DNA of 64,000 nt from Haloferax denitrificans ATCC 35960. Its GTDB lineage: Archaea; Halobacteriota; Halobacteria; Halobacteriales; Haloferacaceae. Below the pieces are notes generated by a model. That model made no database searches, was not told the origin of the DNA, and saw nothing but the letters and a program-made list of their open reading frames with translations. Shown here piece by piece: positions 8,298-16,147 of the stretch; the first letter of the stretch is position 1; every line of letters starts with the position of its first letter. The stretch is taken from contig NZ_AOLP01000009.1 of the NCBI RefSeq assembly GCF_000337795.1, positions 186,001 to 250,000 on the forward strand, written 5' to 3'. The position numbers were made by a program, and so were the translations under genes.

Positions 8298-8322
8298 TGG
8301 ATTAAGGATTAACGGGAGAGTC
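8298..8322 (-). repeat. Right 25-bp inverted repeat
   Basis: It is the exact reverse complement of 7930-7954, reading TGGATTAAGGATTAACGGG at its start. The flanking base 8323 breaks the symmetry. Confidence 0.9.
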
Positions 8323-8488
8323 TGAGTAGCCGTTTATTGGACTCTTCCACCTCAACGCTTCTGAGCCGCGGCTTCACTCGCCAACGCGTACCTGTGGTCA
8401 ATCCTCGGAGGCCTTCGTCCGCTCGAACAGCTTGGGCTGTACCGTTCTTCCAGCACCCGTCATACCGCTTCTGGAGGGGAGCGGTGGA
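8323..8488. other. Non-coding stretch between the inverted-repeat segment and the helicase promoter
   Basis: I see no supported gene here. It contains a palindrome AGCCGCGGCT (near 8363-8372), whose reverse strand resembles the GAAGCCGCGGCT right-end motif of haloarchaeal IS200/IS605 elements. No tnpA or tnpB sequence is present, so this is a weak hint of an old transposon end. Confidence 0.3.
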
Positions 8489-8494
8489 TTTAGG
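8489..8494 (+). promoter_or_regulatory. TATA-like box for the helicase gene
   Basis: TTTAGG is centred about 26 bp before the GTG at 8518, the usual TATA-to-start distance for a leaderless haloarchaeal transcript. This also supports the GTG start. Confidence 0.5.
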
Positions 8495-8517
8495 CCCGTC
8501 CGAGGACTCCATCGACC

Positions 8518-10428
8518 GTGGACCCGTCGCGCATCATCGACTCGTTTCCGGCCCCCAGTTTCCGCGGCGCGCAGGAACAGGCCCTGCGCGACATCCGCGA
8601 CGCCTTCGCCGACGGCAACGACGTGGTCTTGGTCCGCGCGCCGACCGGGAGCGGCAAGTCGCTTCTCGCCCGCGCCATCGCCGGGTCGGCGGCGACCGTC
8701 GACGAGACCTCGCCCGCGCAGGCGACCGACGCCTACTACACGACCCCGCAGGTGTCGCAACTGGACGACGTGGCCGAGGACGACCTGCTTTCGGACCTCA
8801 AGATAATCCGCGGCAAGTCCAACTACAACTGCATCATCCGCGGGGAGGAAGACACCCCCGTCGACCGCGCTCCCTGCGCCCGCAAGCGCGGCTTCGACTG
8901 CTCCGTTCGGCACCGCTGTCCGTACTTCTCCGACCGCGCCATCGCCTCGAACCGTCAAATCGCGGCGATGACGCTCGCGTACTTCATGCAGACCGCCGGC
9001 TCCGACGTGTTCCGAAAGCGCGACGTGGTCGTCGTCGACGAGGCCCACGGGCTGGCCGAGTGGGCCGAGATGTACGCGACTATCGACCTGAAGCCCCGGA
9101 CCGTGCCGGTGTGGGACGACATCGGCGTCCCCGACGTGACGGCCGCGGGCGACCCCGTCGAGCGCGCCTCGCGCTTCGCGGAGGCGCTCGTCGGCGTCTG
9201 CAAGCGCGAGAAAGACGAGTTGCTGACGAAGTCCGAACTGACGCCCGAGGAGGCCGCCCGCCGCGACCGCCTGCAGGAACTCATCGGCGAACTGCAGTGG
9301 TTCGTCGAGGACTACCGCGACCCCCAGAGCCCGACGACGTGGGTCGTCGACCAGCACGACGGCGAGGGGTCGCCCATCGCCATCAAGCCGCTCGACCCCG
9401 CGAAGTACCTCAAACACACCGTCTGGGACCGCGGGAACAAGTTCGCGCTCCTGTCGGCGACCATCCTCAACAAGGCGGCGTTCTGCCGCTCTGTCGGCCT
9501 CGACCCCTCGAAGGTCGCGCTCGTGGACGTCGAACACACCTTCCCCGTCGAGAACCGGCCGCTGTACGACGTGACACAGGGGAAGATGACCTACGAGCAC
9601 CGCGACGAGACGCTCCCCAAAATCGCCCGGCTCGCCGTTCGCCTGATGGCGAAACACCCCGACGAGAAGGGGCTGATTCACTGTCACTCCTATGCGATTC
9701 AGGCTGAGCTTCGCCGCCGGCTCGCCGAGATGGGCCTCGGCAACCGCGTCCGCGGCCACGACCGCGACGACCGAAACGTCGAACTGGAGACGTGGAAGGC
9801 GACCGACCGCCCGGAGGTGTTCCTCTCGGTGAAGATGGAGGAGGCGCTGGACCTGAAAGGCGACCTCTGTCGCTGGCAGGTGCTCTGCAAAGCGCCCTAC
9901 CTCAACACGAACGACTCCAGAGTCGCCCGCCGCCTCGAAGACGGCCAGTGGGCGTGGTACCGCCGCGCCGCCCTCCGAACCGTGATTCAGGCCTGCGGCC
10001 GCGTCGTGCGCGCGCCCGACGACTACGGCGACACCTACGTCGCCGACAGCAGTCTGCTCCAACTGTTCGACAAGACGCGGACCGACATGCCCGACTGGTT
10101 CGCCGCGCAGGTCGACCGGATGACGAAACCCGACCTCCCCGAGTTCGACCCCGTCGCGGCCGGCGGCCGCGGGGGGAACGCGGGCGACGCGGTCGGCGGG
10201 ACCGCGAACCTCGGCGGCTCGACGAGCCGGTCGTCCGGAGCGTCGGGTGCGGGCTCCGGCTCGCGGCGCGATTCGACTCGCGGTTCGGGTTCTTCGGGGA
10301 GTCGCGCGGGCGGCTCCGGTGGCGCGTCGGCCGGCGGTTCCGGTGGTCGCAAAAGCGGCGGCTCGTCCGGTGGCTCGGACGACGGCGGCCGGAGCAACCA
10401 CCCGCTTTCCGACGTGTGGGGCGAGTGA
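8518..10428 (+). CDS. XPD/Rad3-like (DEAD_2) ATP-dependent DNA helicase
   Basis: A 636-residue superfamily-2 helicase. Walker A is APTGSGKS (about residues 40-47), Walker B is VVVDEAH (about 177-183), motif III is LLSATIL and motif VI is QACGRVVRAP. Four cysteines between motifs Ia and II (YNC, APC, DCS, HRC) match the Fe-S cluster of XPD/DinG-type 5'-3' helicases. Residues from about 550 to the end form a Gly/Ser-rich low-complexity tail ending NHPLSDVWGE, probably a flexible linker to a conserved end motif. The likely role is DNA repair or replication-fork processing. It starts at GTG and has no operon partner. Confidence 0.9.
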   Translation: MDPSRIIDSFPAPSFRGAQEQALRDIRDAFADGNDVVLVRAPTGSGKSLLARAIAGSAATVDETSPAQATDAYYTTPQVSQLDDVAEDDLLSDLKIIRGKSNYNCIIRGEEDTPVDRAPCARKRGFDCSVRHRCPYFSDRAIASNRQIAAMTLAYFMQTAGSDVFRKRDVVVVDEAHGLAEWAEMYATIDLKPRTVPVWDDIGVPDVTAAGDPVERASRFAEALVGVCKREKDELLTKSELTPEEAARRDRLQELIGELQWFVEDYRDPQSPTTWVVDQHDGEGSPIAIKPLDPAKYLKHTVWDRGNKFALLSATILNKAAFCRSVGLDPSKVALVDVEHTFPVENRPLYDVTQGKMTYEHRDETLPKIARLAVRLMAKHPDEKGLIHCHSYAIQAELRRRLAEMGLGNRVRGHDRDDRNVELETWKATDRPEVFLSVKMEEALDLKGDLCRWQVLCKAPYLNTNDSRVARRLEDGQWAWYRRAALRTVIQACGRVVRAPDDYGDTYVADSSLLQLFDKTRTDMPDWFAAQVDRMTKPDLPEFDPVAAGGRGGNAGDAVGGTANLGGSTSRSSGASGAGSGSRRDSTRGSGSSGSRAGGSGGASAGGSGGRKSGGSSGGSDDGGRSNHPLSDVWGE

Positions 10429-10515
10429 CTACAGGAAGAGGGTGGCCCCAGAGAACAGCGCCGACCCAATCATGAGCGCGACGAGCGTCAGCGCGAGGAA
10501 CTGCTGTCTGTCCAT
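10429..10515 (-). CDS. Very small membrane protein (28 aa)
   Basis: A 28-codon ORF reading MDRQQFLALTLVALMIG and ending SGATLFL: a short polar start followed by a single hydrophobic helix. Its stop codon abuts the helicase stop with no gap. A TATA-like element sits at the leaderless distance (10537-10543). Similar MDRQQxLA single-helix proteins recur in haloarchaea as I recall them, which makes it more than a chance ORF. The function is unknown. Confidence 0.6.
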   Translation of the reverse strand: MDRQQFLALTLVALMIGSALFSGATLFL

Positions 10516-10536
10516 GGGCGTGCGACGGTCGGTCGG

Positions 10537-10543
10537 TAATTAA
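10537..10543 (-). promoter_or_regulatory. TATA-like box for the 28-aa protein
   Basis: TAATTAA is centred 25 bp before the ATG at 10515 on the minus strand, consistent with a leaderless transcript. Confidence 0.45.
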
Positions 10544-10834
10544 CGTTTCTGAACCGGTTTCCACGAGTGATAACCGCGTCCCGCCGAGCAAAACCCGCCC
10601 TCCCGGTGTCATGCCATCTCGTCCCGTTCGAGAGGCAAAAATCGCCACAGTGTCCAAGAGAGCCGCCGCCTCCGATACATTTTCTCAATGATTGTTAATG
10701 CTCTTAGTCGTTTGCCGAACGAGTCTCGGATATTTGGTGACGTATGTAAAGCTATAGTTCACCTAACTTTGTCTTTGACACGCTTTCTCACGAAATAGTT
10801 AACACCAATGCCCCTGAATGATGGAGTATCGGCC
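10544..10834. other. Intergenic region with an A/T-rich island
   Basis: No gene is seen here. Positions about 10680-10805 are clearly A/T-richer than the surrounding DNA (for example TATAGTTCACC and GAAATAGTTAACACC). They probably hold the promoter and operator region of the small gene at 10835. Confidence 0.5.
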
Positions 10835-11029
10835 ATGCACACCAACGCACTCGCCACGGCGATGACACTGTATCGTAGTGGGGCACTCACACTCTCGCAG
10901 GCGGCCGCTCGCTCCGGCTACTCCGAAGACGACCTGCTTCTCGCCCTCCAGCGCCACGGCGTGCCCGTCCACGAAGACGACGCTCCGGCCGCGTCCCTCT
11001 CGGCGGACCGCCCGGCCAGCGCCGACTGA
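10835..11029 (+). CDS. Small helix-turn-helix-like protein (64 aa, DUF7317-like)
   Basis: It starts MHTNALATAMTLYRSGALTL, continues SQAAARSGYSEDDLLLALQR and HGVPV, then has an Ala/Ser-rich tail. The LSQAAARSGYSEDDLLLAL segment resembles the helix-turn-helix of UPF0175/antitoxin-type and haloarchaeal DUF7317 proteins. It may be a small DNA-binding protein; no toxin partner is adjacent. The start at 10835 rather than 10808 is chosen from family N-termini. Confidence 0.65.
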   Translation: MHTNALATAMTLYRSGALTLSQAAARSGYSEDDLLLALQRHGVPVHEDDAPAASLSADRPASAD

Positions 11030-11165
11030 TTCTGCTCCGTCGTTCGATTGTCGCCCGTTTCCCAGCGACTTCGCTCTCGGTTCTGTCGCCGATTCGGACC
11101 GCGAGCCGTAAAAAGCGCAACCGCCGTCGTCACCGCGTTCCGTCTCTTTCCTCGCTGTTTCCCGC

Positions 11166-12296
11166 TTACTCCTCGTCTTCGTCGTCGACGACTTCCTCGG
11201 GGAGGATGTGCAGTCCCGACTGGCTCTTGAGAACCGGCACCATCGCGGCGTCGGGGTCGAAGTAGTCCGGCCGCGGGATGGTCTTCGCCTCGTACGTCTC
11301 GGGGTCGAGCACCTGCACGGCGTGTTCGTCCTCGACGGTGACGACGGTGGTCTCTTCCGCGTCCTCGACGGAGCCGAGGTCCTCGGCCTCGGGTCGTTCG
11401 CCCTCCTCGAACTCCGATTCGTAAGGGTCGCCGGAGGTGAGGCGCGTCCCCTTGAGTCGGCCGCGGTTGCTCCGCACGAGGACCGGCCCGTCGCCGTCCT
11501 CGGGGTCGATGACGTCGCCGGCGGTGTACCGCGGCAGGCGGGCGACGAACGTGACTCGGTAGACCTCGTTGCCGTCGCCGTCCTCCGTGACGAGCGTCGG
11601 GTGCTCCTCGATGGTGCCGCCGAAGCGCTCGCGAATCTGCTTTGCGACGCCGCTTCCCATCTTGTTGGTCGAAATCTTGATGTTCGGGCCGTTGGGCGTC
11701 CGCTTGATACTCGAGATGAACGCGTCTCGGTCGCCTTTCTCCTCGCGTTCCGCGATGTAGGACTCGGCGATCTCGATTGCCGTCTCGGCCTCCTCCGTCG
11801 TCGGCGTCCGGTCGTCGGCGCGGACCTGCACGAGGCTGGCGAAGTAGCCGCCGGCGATGCGACCACAGCGCTGGCACGTCTCGCGGGCGATGCTCACCGG
11901 GACGACGATAGACTCCTCCAGCGGCGTGCCGCGGACGACGCCCGAGAAGTGACAGTGCATCCGGATGTTGTTCTCGTCGACCTGCTCGGGCTCGACGCCC
12001 CAGCGGACCTCCTCGGCGTTGAGGTGGACGCCGAGGGAGTTCGATACTTCCTCGATGGCGATGTCGGTGTAGTCGCGCGCGCCGACGTCGACCCACCGGT
12101 TGCCCCGGTGAATCGCGCCGCACTGCGCGCAGACGCGGACCTGCACCTCGTCGGGCGCGTCCACGAGGTCGAAGTCCTCGAAGTAACACGAGTCACAGAG
12201 CACGTCGTCTCGCTCGCGCGGCATCCCGGGGAGCGGTTCCGGCCGCTCCGGAACCGGGTCGCCGCACCGAGGGCAGAAGTCGCGGGATTCGCTCAT
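11166..12296 (-). CDS. NMD3-family ribosome-associated protein
   Basis: A 376-residue protein related to NMD3, which in eukaryotes loads on the 60S subunit for export; the archaeal form is inferred to act in large-subunit maturation. The N-terminus has paired zinc motifs: FCPRCGDPV, LCDSCYF, VCAQCGAIH and ETCQRCGRI. A conserved central region (SSIKRTPNGPNIKISTNKMG) follows, then a beta-rich C-terminus and an acidic tail (VVDDEDEE). The ATG at 12296 gives MSESRDFCPRCGDP; the longer open frame upstream is not conserved. Confidence 0.88.
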   Translation of the reverse strand: MSESRDFCPRCGDPVPERPEPLPGMPRERDDVLCDSCYFEDFDLVDAPDEVQVRVCAQCGAIHRGNRWVDVGARDYTDIAIEEVSNSLGVHLNAEEVRWGVEPEQVDENNIRMHCHFSGVVRGTPLEESIVVPVSIARETCQRCGRIAGGYFASLVQVRADDRTPTTEEAETAIEIAESYIAEREEKGDRDAFISSIKRTPNGPNIKISTNKMGSGVAKQIRERFGGTIEEHPTLVTEDGDGNEVYRVTFVARLPRYTAGDVIDPEDGDGPVLVRSNRGRLKGTRLTSGDPYESEFEEGERPEAEDLGSVEDAEETTVVTVEDEHAVQVLDPETYEAKTIPRPDYFDPDAAMVPVLKSQSGLHILPEEVVDDEDEE

Positions 12297-12400
12297 TGAC
12301 GGCTCTAGTCCGTTCGACCGCTTAAGTTCGGCGTCACGGCGCGACGGTGAGCGTCGGCCGTCGTCGCCCGAGCGCGACCCCCGGCCGCCGCCGACGCGTC

Positions 12401-13039
12401 TCAGCGCTCGCCCGCCCCGTCGCGCAGGTACGACGCGGCCTCCTCGTCGGACACCTGCGCGAAGTCGTGGTAGAACGCGCCGACGGCCCCGAACGCCTCC
12501 GGCGACTCGACCGCGACGACCGCGTCGCACTCGGCTTCGAGCTCCGAGAGGGTGTGCGGGGGGCCGACCGGGACCGCGAGGACGACCCGCTCCGCGCCCC
12601 CGGCGACAACCTGCCGAAGGCACGCCCGAGCGGTCGCACCCGTGGCGACGCCGTCGTCGACGACGACCACGCGCTTTTCGGCCACGTCGGGAAGCGGGTC
12701 GCCGCCGCGGTACAGCGACACCTTCTCTCTGGCCGCCTCGGCCTCGCGGTCGCGCTCGCGGTCGAGGTAGTCGTCGCCAACGTCGAGGTACGAAAGCAGG
12801 TCGTCGTTCCACCACGCGCTCCCGTCGCCGGCGACCGCCCCCACGGCGAGTTCGGGGTTGTCGGGTGCGCCGACCTTGGACGCGACCACCACGTCGAGCG
12901 GCGCTCTGAGGCGGTCCGCGACCTCTCTGCCGACGGGGAGGCCGCCGCGCGGGATGGCCAACACGAGGTCCGCCGTCTCTTCTCGCTCGTCGAGCAGGTC
13001 CGCCAGCCGGCGGCCCGCGTCTTCCCTATCGGCGAACAT
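12401..13039 (-). CDS. Phosphoribosyltransferase-domain protein
   Basis: A 212-residue type I phosphoribosyltransferase fold. The PRPP-binding motif is VVVVDDGVATGAT (about residues 120-132), preceded by the LAIPRGGLPVG loop near the N-terminus. This combination is seen in the COG1926 family, often next to dienelactone hydrolase or erythromycin-esterase genes in bacteria, with no defined substrate. The ATG at 13039 is used; the frame is open to 13129 but the extra residues are not conserved. Confidence 0.85.
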   Translation of the reverse strand: MFADREDAGRRLADLLDEREETADLVLAIPRGGLPVGREVADRLRAPLDVVVASKVGAPDNPELAVGAVAGDGSAWWNDDLLSYLDVGDDYLDRERDREAEAAREKVSLYRGGDPLPDVAEKRVVVVDDGVATGATARACLRQVVAGGAERVVLAVPVGPPHTLSELEAECDAVVAVESPEAFGAVGAFYHDFAQVSDEEAASYLRDGAGER

Positions 13040-13163
13040 GTCACCCGGAACTACGCGCTCCCGCGGCAAAACGGTATATCCCGATTCTTCACGATTCGGG
13101 TGGTCGCGTGCGAGGGCTTCGCACTCCAACAGCGTTTATTAGCCGGATTACTAATCACGGGGT

Positions 13164-14045
13164 ATGAACTGGAAACCGGACTGGGGTCTTCGCGGGCGGA
13201 TGGCGCTCACGATGTTCCTCCTGTTCGCCCTCTACATCGTCTTCGCGGGGGTGTTGTTCGCCTACTTCCAGAGCCTCGCCGTCATGGCCGGGTTCATGGG
13301 CGTCTTCCTCTTCGCGCAGTTCTTCTTCAGCGACAAAATCGCGCTGTACAGCATGGGCGCGTCCGTCGTCGACGAGGACGACGGCCCGCAGGCGCGGAAG
13401 CTCCACGCGATGGTCGGTCGGCTCTCTCAGCAGGCGGACCTCCCGAAGCCGAAGGTCGCCATCGCCGACACGCGCGTCCCGAACGCCTTCGCCACGGGTC
13501 GCTCCCAGAAGAGCTCGGCCGTCTGCGTCACGACCGGCCTGATGGACACCCTCGACGACGACGAGTTAGAGGGCGTCATCGCCCACGAGCTCGCGCACGT
13601 GAAGAACCGCGACGTGATGGTCATGACCATCGCGTCGTTCCTCTCCAGCATCGCCTTCCTCATCGTCCGCTGGGGCTGGTTCTTCGGCGGCGACCGCGAC
13701 AGACAGAACATGCCGGTCATCGTGGCCATCATCGCGTCGCTCGTCGTCTGGATTATCTCGTATCTCCTGATTCGGGCGCTCTCGCGGTACCGCGAGTACG
13801 CCGCCGACCGCGGGGCCGCCGTCATCACCGGCCGCCCCTCGGCGCTGGCGTCCGCGCTCCTCAAGATTTCGGGTCGGATGGACAACGTCCCGAAGCGCGA
13901 CATGCGCGATACCTCGGAGATGAACGCGTTCTTCATCATCCCCATCAAGTCGGACTTCATCGGCCGCCTGTTCAGCACCCACCCCTCGACCGAGAACCGC
14001 GTCGAGCGCCTCCGCGACATGGAGCGCGAGATGGAGACCGTCTAA
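13164..14045 (+). CDS. htpX: HtpX-type M48 membrane metalloprotease
   Basis: A 293-residue zinc protease of the cytoplasmic membrane. Two N-terminal helices (residues about 12-60) are followed by the catalytic AHELAHVKN (HExxH), two more helices, and REYAADRGAA, which supplies the third zinc ligand. HtpX degrades damaged membrane proteins. The next gene, pspAB, starts 6 bp downstream and is very probably co-transcribed, linking both to envelope stress. Confidence 0.92.
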   Translation: MNWKPDWGLRGRMALTMFLLFALYIVFAGVLFAYFQSLAVMAGFMGVFLFAQFFFSDKIALYSMGASVVDEDDGPQARKLHAMVGRLSQQADLPKPKVAIADTRVPNAFATGRSQKSSAVCVTTGLMDTLDDDELEGVIAHELAHVKNRDVMVMTIASFLSSIAFLIVRWGWFFGGDRDRQNMPVIVAIIASLVVWIISYLLIRALSRYREYAADRGAAVITGRPSALASALLKISGRMDNVPKRDMRDTSEMNAFFIIPIKSDFIGRLFSTHPSTENRVERLRDMEREMETV

Positions 14046-14051
14046 GCGCCG

Positions 14052-14657
14052 ATGGGGCTGTTCGATTCATTCCGCGCCATGCTCGGCATCAGCGCCGAGT
14101 CCGACGCGACCACCAAGGCGGACCCCGAGGACCTCTTCGGGATGAGCACGGCGTACCTCACGATGGAGGCCGACCTCCGGTTCGACTCGGCCGACGAGGC
14201 GGCGCTGTGTTTCTCCTCCGTCGACAGCACCGACTTCGCCGACACCGTCGACGCCGTCGAGGACATCCTCACCGCCGGGAGCGAGGAGACCGGCACCGAG
14301 TTCCGCCGCCACACCGACGGCCACGGCTACAACTGGGTCGTCCTCGCCGACGACGACCCCGAGGACCTCGTGACGAGCGTCCACTTCGCGGCCGACGAGT
14401 TCATCGAGCGCGGCTACGGGTCGCGCCTGCTCGCCGCCCTGTTCGGCTTCGAGCGCGACGGCGACCGCGCCTACTGGATTTACTCGTTCCGCCGCGGGGC
14501 GTACTACCCCTTCGCTCCGCAGGGCACCTCGTCGCGGAACCAGAGTCTGGAGTTCAAGCTCGAATCCGTCCTCGACGGCGAACTCGAAATCGAAGACGAC
14601 GAGAGCTACTGGTACCCGCTGTGGCCGTCGACGCGGAACGGCCACCCGTGGGAGTGA
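14052..14657 (+). CDS. pspAB: PspA-associated protein PspAB
   Basis: A 201-residue soluble protein with the conserved haloarchaeal PspAB features: MGLFDSFRAMLGISAESDAT at the start, DPEDLFGMSTAYLTM, LCFSSVDSTDFADTVD, WVVLADDDPEDLVTSVHFAA and a YWYPLWP tail. PspAB is named from its genomic link with PspA, the membrane-stress vesicle protein; its mechanism is unknown. It follows htpX by 6 bp, so the two form an operon. No pspA gene is present in the window. Confidence 0.88.
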   Translation: MGLFDSFRAMLGISAESDATTKADPEDLFGMSTAYLTMEADLRFDSADEAALCFSSVDSTDFADTVDAVEDILTAGSEETGTEFRRHTDGHGYNWVVLADDDPEDLVTSVHFAADEFIERGYGSRLLAALFGFERDGDRAYWIYSFRRGAYYPFAPQGTSSRNQSLEFKLESVLDGELEIEDDESYWYPLWPSTRNGHPWE

Positions 14658-14872
14658 CCGCGCGCTCTCGACACTCCTGACTCCTCGCGACCGACTCCTT
14701 CGATTCGGTTCTACTTCCGCGCCAGCCCGTGCTCTTTGTCGGCTTCAGAAGCCTCTCAGTTTCTTCCGGTTCGTCTCCATCTCCGCGATATCACCCTTGA
14801 ACCTCCGTAACGACCCGAATTGCGACCCCTCCCCGTCCCCCGTTTTCACTTTCACCTTGCTGTTAACGAGGG

Positions 14873-14878
14873 TTTATG
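14873..14878 (+). promoter_or_regulatory. TATA box of radA
   Basis: TTTATG is centred about 27 bp before the radA ATG at 14903, predicting a leaderless mRNA. TTAAC at 14862-14866 and the preceding bases may be the BRE region. Confidence 0.55.
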
Positions 14879-14902
14879 AGGGTATAGGCGGAACGACTGG
14901 GT

Positions 14903-15934
14903 ATGGCAGAAGACGACCTCGAAAGTCTCCCCGGCGTCGGCCCGGCGACGGCCGACAAACTCACCGACACCGGCTACGACAGCTATCAGTCCATCGCGGT
15001 CGCCAGCCCCGGCGAGCTGTCGAACAAGGCCGACATCGGCTCCAGCACGGCCTCGGACATCATCAACGCGGCCCGCGACGCGGCCGACGTGGGCGGCTTC
15101 GAGACCGGTTCGATGGTCCTCGAACGACGCCAGCAAATCGGCAAGCTGAGCTGGCAGATCGACGAAGTCGACGAACTCCTCGGCGGCGGCCTCGAAACGC
15201 AGTCCATCACCGAGGTGTACGGCGAGTTCGGTGCCGGTAAGTCCCAGATTACGCACCAGCTCGCGGTCAACGTCCAGCTTCCGCCCGAGCAGGGCGGCCT
15301 CGGCGGCGGGTGTATCTTCATCGACTCTGAGGACACGTTCCGCCCGGAGCGTATCGACGACATGGTCCGCGGCCTCGAAGACGACGTGCTCGAAGCCACG
15401 CTCGAAGACCGCGGAATCGAAGGCTCGGTCGACGACGAAGAGACGATGCAGGCGCTCGTCGACGACGTCCTCGACAAGATTCACGTCGCCAAGGCGTTCA
15501 ACTCCAACCACCAGATTCTCCTCGCCGAGAAGGCCAAGGAACTCGCCGGCGAACACGAGGACACCGAGTGGCCGGTCCGCCTCCTCTGTGTGGACTCGCT
15601 CACCGCCCACTTCCGCGCCGAGTACGTCGGCCGCGGTGAACTCGCAGAGCGCCAGCAGAAGCTCAACAAGCACCTCCACGACCTGATGCGCATCGGCGAC
15701 CTGTTCAACACGGGCATCCTCGTGACGAATCAGGTCGCGTCGAACCCCGACTCCTACTTCGGCGACCCGACCCAGCCCATCGGTGGCAACATCCTCGGCC
15801 ACACCTCGACGTTCCGCATCTACCTCCGCAAGTCCAAGGGCGACAAGCGTATCGTCCGCCTCGTGGACGCGCCGAACCTCGCCGACGGCGAGGCCATCAT
15901 GCGCGTGCAGGACGCCGGTCTCAAGCCCGAGTAA
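14903..15934 (+). CDS. radA: DNA repair and recombination recombinase RadA
   Basis: The archaeal Rad51/RecA-family recombinase of 343 residues, the standard length, with no intein. An N-terminal helix-hairpin-helix ([20 protein letters not shown]) is followed by a polymerisation segment and the ATPase core: Walker [10 protein letters not shown] (about residue 105-113), [15 protein letters not shown] for Walker B and [20 protein letters not shown] for L2. It forms filaments on single-stranded DNA for homologous pairing. It stands alone behind its own promoter. Confidence 0.98.
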   Translation: MAEDDLESLPGVGPATADKLTDTGYDSYQSIAVASPGELSNKADIGSSTASDIINAARDAADVGGFETGSMVLERRQQIGKLSWQIDEVDELLGGGLETQSITEVYGEFGAGKSQITHQLAVNVQLPPEQGGLGGGCIFIDSEDTFRPERIDDMVRGLEDDVLEATLEDRGIEGSVDDEETMQALVDDVLDKIHVAKAFNSNHQILLAEKAKELAGEHEDTEWPVRLLCVDSLTAHFRAEYVGRGELAERQQKLNKHLHDLMRIGDLFNTGILVTNQVASNPDSYFGDPTQPIGGNILGHTSTFRIYLRKSKGDKRIVRLVDAPNLADGEAIMRVQDAGLKPE

Positions 15935-16000
15935 GCCGTCGCTCGGCCGGCCGACTTCACACGACTCCGCGGCCCCCGTTCCCCCACACGCCCTCCGTCT

Positions 16001-16029
16001 CACCCCACCCCACCCAACCCCACCCCACC
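16001..16029 (+). repeat. C/A-rich low-complexity tract downstream of radA
   Basis: About 29 bp made of CACCC/CCAACCC units between radA and the flavoprotein gene. It is strongly strand-asymmetric, with nearly no G on the plus strand. No gene or terminator is evident. Confidence 0.6.
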
Positions 16030-16147
16030 GCATTCTCCCCTTCGTCTCGTCTCCCGAGCGGCCGCCCCGTCTCGCGGTTCTCACAATGTTGGAAACAGAT
16101 TGCAATACTATCCCGTCGGCGGCCCATCGTTTAGGTAGGTGAACTCC

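Larger units (their letters stand above)
7930..8322. mobile_element. 393-bp segment bounded by perfect 25-bp inverted repeats (possible MITE or cargo cassette)
   Basis: Positions 7930-7954 and 8298-8322 are exact reverse complements over 25 bp. Between them lie a 68-codon ORF (7978-8184) and a short hairpin. The segment is too small for a transposase. I find no target-site duplication of 1-8 bp next to the repeats, so insertion is inferred only from the terminal symmetry. It could be a miniature inverted-repeat element, an ISH2-like small element, or an inversion/regulatory cassette. The repeats contain TTAATCC-type A/T motifs that may also act as promoters. Confidence 0.5.

Noticed and set aside
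7923-8342. TTGGAC direct repeat (7923-7928 and 8337-8342) as a target-site duplication
   Set aside because: The copies do not lie immediately outside the inverted repeats on both sides, so they do not fit a clean insertion.
14903-15934. Intein in RadA
   Set aside because: The gene has the normal 343-codon length and continuous motifs. RfcC and SRP54 were checked the same way and also have normal lengths.
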